Below are positions 23,081 to 27,515 of a stretch of 27,515 bases of DNA, one piece after another. The stretch spans positions 1 to 27,515 of the forward strand of contig DATKAJ010000061.1 of assembly GCA_035498175.1 (NCBI GenBank). The letters are read 5' to 3'. A model generated the notes under the pieces. That model did no database searches and was not told the origin of the DNA. It saw only the letters and a program-made list of their open reading frames with translations. This DNA is from JALORV01 sp035498175. GTDB taxonomy: Bacteria; Pseudomonadota; Gammaproteobacteria; Burkholderiales; Burkholderiaceae_F. A program made the translations under genes and the position numbers. The number at the start of each line of letters is the position of its first letter. Positions within the stretch are counted from its first letter, which is position 1.

Positions 23081-24022
23081 ATGAAGCGCCTGCTTTCCCT
23101 GCTCCTGCTGGTCTCGGCTTCTGCCGCCTCGGCCCAGCCGTGCCCGGACAAGAACGTGATGTACTGGCAGGCATTCCCGCCGGGCGGCGAAACCGATATC
23201 GCGGGGCGTCACCAGCAACTGGTGCTGAAGAAGAAGTGCCCGGCGGTCGACATGATCATCCAGTACAAGCCGGGCGCGGGTGGCGGGCTGATGTGGGCAC
23301 AGATCAATCAACTGCCGGCCGACGGGCTCAATGTGGTTAGCGTCAACCTGCCGCACATCGTGTTCCAGCCGCTCGAGGGCCAGGTGCAGTACAAGACGGA
23401 TGACATCGTTCCGGTCTACTGGTTTCACTACACGCCCGATGCGCTGGTCGTTCTGGAGTCCAGCCCGATCAAGTCCTTCGCGGACCTGGTCAAGGCGGCC
23501 AAGGCGAATCCGGAAAAGATCAGCCTTGGTGGATCAGGGCTCAACTCGGCGAACCACGCGGCGCATGAGCGCCTGAACTCCTCCTTCGGTATCAAGACGA
23601 CGTATATCCCGTTCAAGGGAACCGGCGACATGACGACGGCCTTCATGGGCGGGCATATCGACGGCGCGATGACGTATACGGCATTTGCAATCAACAACAA
23701 GGGCAAAGTGCGCGCGCTCGCGGTCGCGATGGACAAGCGGCACCCGTTGATGCCGGACGTGCCGACCTTCAAGGAGCTGGGGGTCGACTGGGTCGACGGC
23801 GCTTATCGCGGCATCGCGATGCCGAAGTCATCGACCGCCGAGCAGCGCAAGCGCATGTCCGAACTGTGGGCCGTACTGAACAACGATCCAGAGATGAAGG
23901 ATCTCGCCGCGAAGAGCGGGTTCGAGCTCGTCAACGTCGGTACCGACGGCATGGACAAGTTCATGGCTGACAAAGTGAAGGTGTATACCGGCGTGGCCAA
24001 GCAGATGGGCCTCGGCAAGTAG
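23081..24022 (+). CDS. Tripartite tricarboxylate transporter substrate-binding protein (Bug/TctC family)
   Basis: 313-residue periplasmic binding protein. The signal peptide MKRLLSLLLLVSASAASAQ has cleavage expected near ASA/Q. The Bug-family core follows: WQAFPPGGETDIAGR, then YKPGAGGGLMWAQINQLPADGLNV (family pattern KPGAGG...P-DG), SLGGSGLNSANHAAHERL and MTTAFMGGHIDGAMTYTAF. AAGGAG is 8 bases before the ATG. The same frame is open upstream to 22187, but that stretch overlaps the exported hypothetical gene and lacks a signal. No TctA or TctB membrane gene is nearby, so it is an orphan receptor, which is usual for this family in Burkholderiales. The ligand is probably a carboxylate or similar small anion, not determinable here. 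Confidence 0.9.
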   Translation: MKRLLSLLLLVSASAASAQPCPDKNVMYWQAFPPGGETDIAGRHQQLVLKKKCPAVDMIIQYKPGAGGGLMWAQINQLPADGLNVVSVNLPHIVFQPLEGQVQYKTDDIVPVYWFHYTPDALVVLESSPIKSFADLVKAAKANPEKISLGGSGLNSANHAAHERLNSSFGIKTTYIPFKGTGDMTTAFMGGHIDGAMTYTAFAINNKGKVRALAVAMDKRHPLMPDVPTFKELGVDWVDGAYRGIAMPKSSTAEQRKRMSELWAVLNNDPEMKDLAAKSGFELVNVGTDGMDKFMADKVKVYTGVAKQMGLGK

Positions 24023-24198
24023 GTCGAGGACCGTCTCGGGCCAGTCTGGCGTAGAGTCCGGGCGCCGAGAGGCGCATTGACCCGAACCGACCGCCAGCGT
24101 TGCGACGAGTTCTGGCAACGCCGCGCGCCTTTACATCGTCCCGCGCCCGGACTATGGTCATTGCACCAGACCGCCCGTGAGCCCCCGAGGAGGCCCCG

Positions 24199-24636
24199 AT
24201 GTACCAACGCATCCTGCTCGCCTATGACGGCTCCGAATCGGGCCAGAAGGCGTTGCTCGAGGGCCATGACATTGCGCAGTGGAGCAAAGCGCAGATCTAC
24301 CTTGTGGCGGTCATGCCGAATCCGGCCGCGTTCATCGCCGTCGATGGTGGCGTCTACGACGCCGGGCGCGACGAACTCGAGCGCAAGCGCTTCAACGCGA
24401 TCCTCGACGAGGGCCTCGATCGGCTGCGCCAGGCCGGACACAACGTCCAGGGCGAACTGCTGATCGGCGACTCGGTGCATGAGATCACGACCTATGCCCG
24501 CAAGATCGGCGCGGACCTGATCGTGGTCGGCCACAAGCACCTGGAGGGCTGGGCCGCGCGCTGGTGGCGCGGATCGACCTCCGGATCGCTGATCGAGAAC
24601 GCGCACTGCAACGTGCTGGTGGTGATCACGCACTAG
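24199..24636 (+). CDS. Universal stress protein (UspA family)
   Basis: 145-residue single Usp domain. It begins MYQRILLAYDGSESGQKAL, the usual first strand with the Asp of the nucleotide site. The C-terminal segment VVGHKHLEGWAARWWRGSTSGSLIENA replaces the standard G-2x-G-9x-G-S/T loop: the first Gly and the terminal GSTSGS are kept, but His stands where the second Gly is expected. ATP binding may be altered. GAGGAG lies about 6 bases before the ATG. It lies 176 bases after the binding-protein gene and is convergent with the S41 peptidase gene 46 bases away. Usp proteins are cytosolic and induced by starvation or respiratory stress; the exact role is unknown. Confidence 0.88.
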   Translation: MYQRILLAYDGSESGQKALLEGHDIAQWSKAQIYLVAVMPNPAAFIAVDGGVYDAGRDELERKRFNAILDEGLDRLRQAGHNVQGELLIGDSVHEITTYARKIGADLIVVGHKHLEGWAARWWRGSTSGSLIENAHCNVLVVITH

Positions 24637-24682
24637 CGCAGGTCGTCGTCCCTCGCGAGGTGACGGGCGACCCAGGAACGTT

Positions 24683-25765
24683 CTAGTACTCCGGTTTGCC
24701 GTCCTTCAGCGCCAGCGACCTGGCCTCGAGCGCACGCCTGCGCGCCGGGTCCGCCTCAGCGGCGATCATCGGAATCAGGATTTCGATCTGCGCGCGGCGC
24801 AATGCCTGGTCTGCGGGCACGACGATGTCTGGAGTCACTCCGGTGCCTTCCCAGTTCGCCTTGGTCAAGGGATTGACCGCCCGGCCGGTCGACAAGTGCA
24901 CGCTCATGCCGTGGCCGAGCGGGAAGAGGTCGCCGGGATGCGCGCCGCCACCGGTGGTCTGCCCGATTACCGTCCCGCGCTTCAGTGCCTGCAGGTTATA
25001 GGCGAACTCCTCTCCGCCGGAGAAGGTGAAGTCGCTCGTCAGGACCCAGACTGGTTTCTTCTGCCCGTAGCGGCGTCCCGGGACCTCTTCCGAGGTCCGG
25101 AACTCCTCGATCCGGTAGCCGCCGCGGACACTATCGTCGCGCCAGTGGAGCGTGTTGAGCAGCGTCGGCGCGTCGAACAGGTAGCTCTGGATGAAGCGGA
25201 TCATCTCGGGCTCGCCGCCGCCGTTGCGGCGGAGATCGACGATCAGTGCATCGCTGTTCGCGAGCCAGTTCATCGAAGCAATCGCAACATCGGCGGCCGC
25301 GGAACCGTCCATGAAAAACCGCAGGTCGAGGTATCCGATGTTTCCCGGCAGCCGCTGCAGGCGCTCGAAGCCGTAGTTGGACTGCTGCATCGCGCGCGGC
25401 GAACCGAAGGGCCCGCCGTGCGCGGCATCTGTCGCCATGACCTGCAGATGCTTGTCCTTCGTCTGAGCCTGCAACTGCTGGGTGAGCAGCCTGGCGAGGT
25501 CCGCAGTGGTGGCGGCGCGCCCGAAGTCGCCCGCCGCCAGGCCCGCGCGCAGATACTCGGCCGTCTTCTGTCCGACATCGGCGAACACATAGCGCTGATT
25601 CAAGAGGTCGGCGAGTTGGAGAACCACCTCGCGGCGGGCTGCCGCATCGAGGTTGCCAGCCTGCGCGACGGCGGGCGGCAGCACGAGCGCCCATGCGATC
25701 AGCACGGTCAGGACGCGGGCCGGGAACGCGACCGTCGCGACGGGCCGCAGGGCAAGCCGAATCAT
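24683..25765 (-). CDS. Exported S41 family peptidase (IRBP/Tsp-like)
   Basis: 360-residue protein with an N-terminal signal (VLTVLIAWALVLPPAVAQA, cleavage near residue 36). An N-terminal helical region (about 40-110) resembles the IRBP-like S41 N domain. The protease core carries IGYLDLRFF, IVDLRRNGGGEPEMI and LTSDFTFSGGEEFAY, where Ser249 is the probable nucleophile, then LKRGTVIGQTTGGGAHPG. No PDZ domain is seen, unlike CtpA or Prc. The ATG at 25765 is supported by GAAGGAG 6 bases upstream. A longer open frame to 25930 lacks these signs. It is divergent from the OsmC gene. The location is probably periplasmic or secreted, and substrates are unknown. Confidence 0.87.
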   Translation of the reverse strand: MIRLALRPVATVAFPARVLTVLIAWALVLPPAVAQAGNLDAAARREVVLQLADLLNQRYVFADVGQKTAEYLRAGLAAGDFGRAATTADLARLLTQQLQAQTKDKHLQVMATDAAHGGPFGSPRAMQQSNYGFERLQRLPGNIGYLDLRFFMDGSAAADVAIASMNWLANSDALIVDLRRNGGGEPEMIRFIQSYLFDAPTLLNTLHWRDDSVRGGYRIEEFRTSEEVPGRRYGQKKPVWVLTSDFTFSGGEEFAYNLQALKRGTVIGQTTGGGAHPGDLFPLGHGMSVHLSTGRAVNPLTKANWEGTGVTPDIVVPADQALRRAQIEILIPMIAAEADPARRRALEARSLALKDGKPEY

Positions 25766-25785
25766 CGGGAACTCCTTCGTGAGTA

Positions 25786-25809
25786 GCCCGCTAGGGTAGC
25801 GAAGCGGGC
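25786..25809 (-). promoter_or_regulatory. Hairpin just upstream of the S41 peptidase Shine-Dalgarno
   Basis: GCCCGCT (25786-25792) pairs with 25803-25809. An alternative nested stem CGCTA/TAGCG is also perfect. On the minus strand the structure ends about seven bases before GAAGGAG. It could affect translation of the peptidase gene or be an operator. The evidence is structural only. Confidence 0.3.
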
Positions 25810-26001
25810 CGACACCGTTTGCGTGATGCGACGAAGGCCACGTTTCAGGTGACCGAGCGACGGATGGCGGCAGCGGGCTGATTCGGGCGACGCGACGCCC
25901 TCCGTTTACGACGCGCGGATACTGGCGCATCCCCGACAGGTCCCGCGAGAAGGCGGGCTACGCTAGTCGGCCCGTGAAGCTGCAGAGGCAGAGGTACGGC
26001 G

Positions 26002-26412
26002 ATGGAGATTTCCGCTCGGGTCATCAACCGGCAACGCGAACATCAGGTCACGGTCACGACGTCCGGCAATACACAGTCCATTGCCGTGGCTGCAAAGGCG
26101 TCGGGCGCCGGCTCCGCGGTCAACGGTGGCGAGTTCCCGATGCTCGCGCTGGCCACCTGCTACTGCAACGACCTGTATCGCGAAGCGGCGCGCCTCGGCG
26201 TGCGGATCGATGCTGTCGAGGTGGAGGCGAGTGCAGATTTCGACGGAATCGGGCTCGCGGGGAAGAACGTCCGCTATCGGGCCCGCATCGATTCACCCGA
26301 GCCTGCAGCCCGCATCGAGGCGCTGCTCGCGCAGACCGACGTCGTGGCTGAAGTCCACAACACGCTGCGCGCCGGGACACCCGTGGTGCGCGAACCCTGG
26401 TCGGGTTCGTGA
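26002..26412 (+). CDS. OsmC family protein
   Basis: 136-residue OsmC/Ohr-fold protein. The core segment FPMLALATCYCNDLYREAARLG (45-66) has Cys53 and Cys55, two residues apart, instead of the two widely separated Cys of Ohr and OsmC peroxidases. VEVEASADFDGIGLAGKNVRY and a C-terminal V-RE-W tail follow. It is therefore best placed in the general OsmC-like group, not called an organic hydroperoxide resistance enzyme. A peroxidase activity using this CxC pair is possible but unproven. GAGGT is 7 bases before the ATG. It is divergent from the S41 gene across 236 bases and convergent with the CHRD gene across 88 bases. It is predicted cytosolic. Confidence 0.85.
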   Translation: MEISARVINRQREHQVTVTTSGNTQSIAVAAKASGAGSAVNGGEFPMLALATCYCNDLYREAARLGVRIDAVEVEASADFDGIGLAGKNVRYRARIDSPEPAARIEALLAQTDVVAEVHNTLRAGTPVVREPWSGS

Positions 26413-26500
26413 ACGGCGCGGCCGATGCCTGCAGCTGCCGTCGAGCGGCGTTTCTGGCTGGCGCTACGTCAGAACGCGTAGCCCCTGAAGCGCGGCTGAG

Positions 26501-27085
26501 TCATTGGGTGCGCCTCCGCAACGTGCCCAGTCCGGCGAGCGCGACGCCCAGCAGCGCCAGCGACGTTGGCTCCGGAACCTGCACGAGCAGTCCGCGGATC
26601 TCGCCACCGCCGAACTGTTGTGTGTGGATGTTCAGATAACTTTGGCCACCGAGCATCCCGGCCACCAGGTCTGCGAACGCCGTTGCCACGGTGTTGCCAT
26701 GAGCGCTGATGAACGTCGGGTTGTACGACGATGCCAGCGACATGTCGAAGGTGTGAGAGTAGCTGCCGCTCGTGACGCCCAATGGGAACCCGCTGAAGGT
26801 TGGAACCTGGGTCGCGACGGGTGCATTCGTCGGTGGCGCCGCGCAGCAGTGGATGTGCGAGGCCGTGGTGTTGCCCAGCAAGTCCGCGAAGGCGACGGAG
26901 ATCGCGAGCGTCATGCCGGCGATGTCGAGGTCGATCGTTGCGGTCCCATGGCCTGGCGAGGCGTTCGGCGGATTCTCGTTGGTTCCGAGCAGGTCGACGC
27001 TGAAGTGGATGATGGCCGCCTGCGCCGCCCCGGCAAAGGCCAGCAGCAGCGCGACCACCAGCGCAGAGATCGATGTACGTTTCAT
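26501..27085 (-). CDS. CHRD domain protein with PEP-CTERM sorting signal
   Basis: 194-residue secreted or surface protein. The signal peptide MKRTSISALVVALLLAFAGAAQA has its cleavage near residue 23. A CHRD (chordin-like) domain follows: LLGTNENPP (32-40), SHIHCCAAPPTNAPV with a paired Cys80-Cys81, and YLNIHTQQFGGGEIRGLL (150-167). The C-terminal sorting tail is PEP at 171-173, a hydrophobic helix from about 175 to 188, then RRR. This tail is recognised by an exosortase (EpsH/XrtA type), which cleaves near PEP, in species making exopolysaccharide-rich matrices. No exosortase gene is in the window. GAGG is about 6 bases before the ATG. The CHRD role in bacteria is unknown. Confidence 0.9.
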   Translation of the reverse strand: MKRTSISALVVALLLAFAGAAQAAIIHFSVDLLGTNENPPNASPGHGTATIDLDIAGMTLAISVAFADLLGNTTASHIHCCAAPPTNAPVATQVPTFSGFPLGVTSGSYSHTFDMSLASSYNPTFISAHGNTVATAFADLVAGMLGGQSYLNIHTQQFGGGEIRGLLVQVPEPTSLALLGVALAGLGTLRRRTQ

Positions 27086-27325
27086 GTCAGGCCTCGACCA
27101 GGTTACGACCGCGCGGAGGTGCGCCGGTCCCGAAGCGCGCCATTTCCAAGCAAGCATCAAGCCAAAGCGAGAAATCAACGGACTGCGAATGCTCGGCCGC
27201 GGGCATGTCAGCCAAACCGACACGGCGTGACGCGCAATTGCGGGATAGGCGCGGTATGGTGTCCAACCATCGGCGTGTCGAGCCAGGTGGAACACCGCCG
27301 CACCGACAGGCTGAAGGGAGGTTTT

Positions 27326-27515
27326 GTGGAACAGACCGCATTGATCGTCGGTGCAGGCCGCGGAATCAGCGGCGCATTTGCACGATTGCTTGGGCAGAAT
27401 GGCTATCGCGTCGTGCTCGCGTCGCGCAGCGGCGCGACGCGAGCACCGGAACTGCCGGAGGCGGTGCGCATCGCCTGCGATGCTGCTGAGGCCGAAGAAG
27501 TCGAAAGGCTGTTCG
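27326..27515 (+). CDS. Short-chain dehydrogenase/reductase, 5' part only
   Basis: The gene runs off the window, and 63 codons are visible. It starts with GTG at 27326 preceded by AGGGAGG four bases upstream, and begins MEQTALIVGAGRGISGAFAR, then LLGQNGYRVVLASRSG. This is the first beta-alpha-beta unit of a Rossmann fold with a glycine-rich cofactor loop (G9, G11, G13, G16), as in SDR enzymes that use NAD(P)H. ASRSG follows the second strand, where Arg often favours NADP. A later stretch, VRIACDAAEAEEVERL, fits the SDR D-x-x-D region. The catalytic Tyr/Lys lie beyond the end, so the substrate is unknown. Confidence 0.8.
   Translation, partial: MEQTALIVGAGRGISGAFARLLGQNGYRVVLASRSGATRAPELPEAVRIACDAAEAEEVERLF

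Noticed and set aside
1..27515. CRISPR array, tRNA, rRNA, insertion sequence or prophage
   Set aside because: I saw no regularly spaced repeats, cloverleaf sequences, transposase motifs or phage genes. The multibranch element at 10376-10481 is not a tRNA because its closing stem is 13 bp and it lacks conserved tRNA bases.

Overview
The window is a high-G+C, gene-dense chromosomal segment of a proteobacterium, most likely a betaproteobacterium. The clues are a fused MnmC, a long-form RsgA, an EttA beginning MAQYVYTM, a small MAKPNY-type lysine-rich protein beside a cold-shock gene, a Bug/TctC-type binding protein and a PEP-CTERM protein. Coding signal is uniform throughout. I see no insertion sequence, phage gene, tRNA, rRNA or CRISPR array. 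The taxonomic call is inference from gene types, not a search result.

Layout: (1) 1-2400, minus strand: an RhlE-type DEAD-box RNA helicase and a GDT1/TMEM165-type cation exporter. (2) 2404-7030, plus strand: the ribosomal ABC-F factor EttA, the bifunctional tRNA wobble-modification enzyme MnmC and a pirin. (3) 7071-11089, minus strand: a divergent EF-G-like GTPase, the ribosome-assembly GTPase RsgA, a 55-residue basic protein with a TTG start, and a cold-shock protein with a clear terminator. (4) 11338-15214, plus strand: an AEC transporter, a patatin-like phospholipase and a COG2509-type flavoprotein. (5) 15224-17945, minus strand: a transglutaminase-fold protein lacking its catalytic Cys and a large uncharacterised HExxH protein. 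(6) 18266-22174, plus strand: a two-gene unit of a PKD/CxxCH lipoprotein and a Tat-exported DUF1501 protein, closed by a terminator. (7) 22260-27515: a small exported protein, an orphan tricarboxylate-type binding protein, a universal stress protein, an S41 peptidase, an OsmC protein, a CHRD/PEP-CTERM protein, and the start of a short-chain dehydrogenase that runs off the window.

The first 11 kb is enriched in translation and RNA functions (RhlE, EttA, MnmC, EF-G-like, RsgA, Csp). They act on ribosomes, tRNA or RNA structure, several in cold or starvation responses, but lie in several transcription units, so shared regulation is only a hypothesis. The second half is dominated by exported proteins.

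The most unusual non-coding signal is a roughly 106-nt structured element directly upstream of rsgA (10376-10481). A perfect 13-bp stem encloses three further hairpins, and the rsgA ribosome-binding site lies inside the closing stem. The most unusual protein-level signals are the PKD/CxxCH plus DUF1501 pair, the HExxH protein, and the Cys-less transglutaminase homologue.
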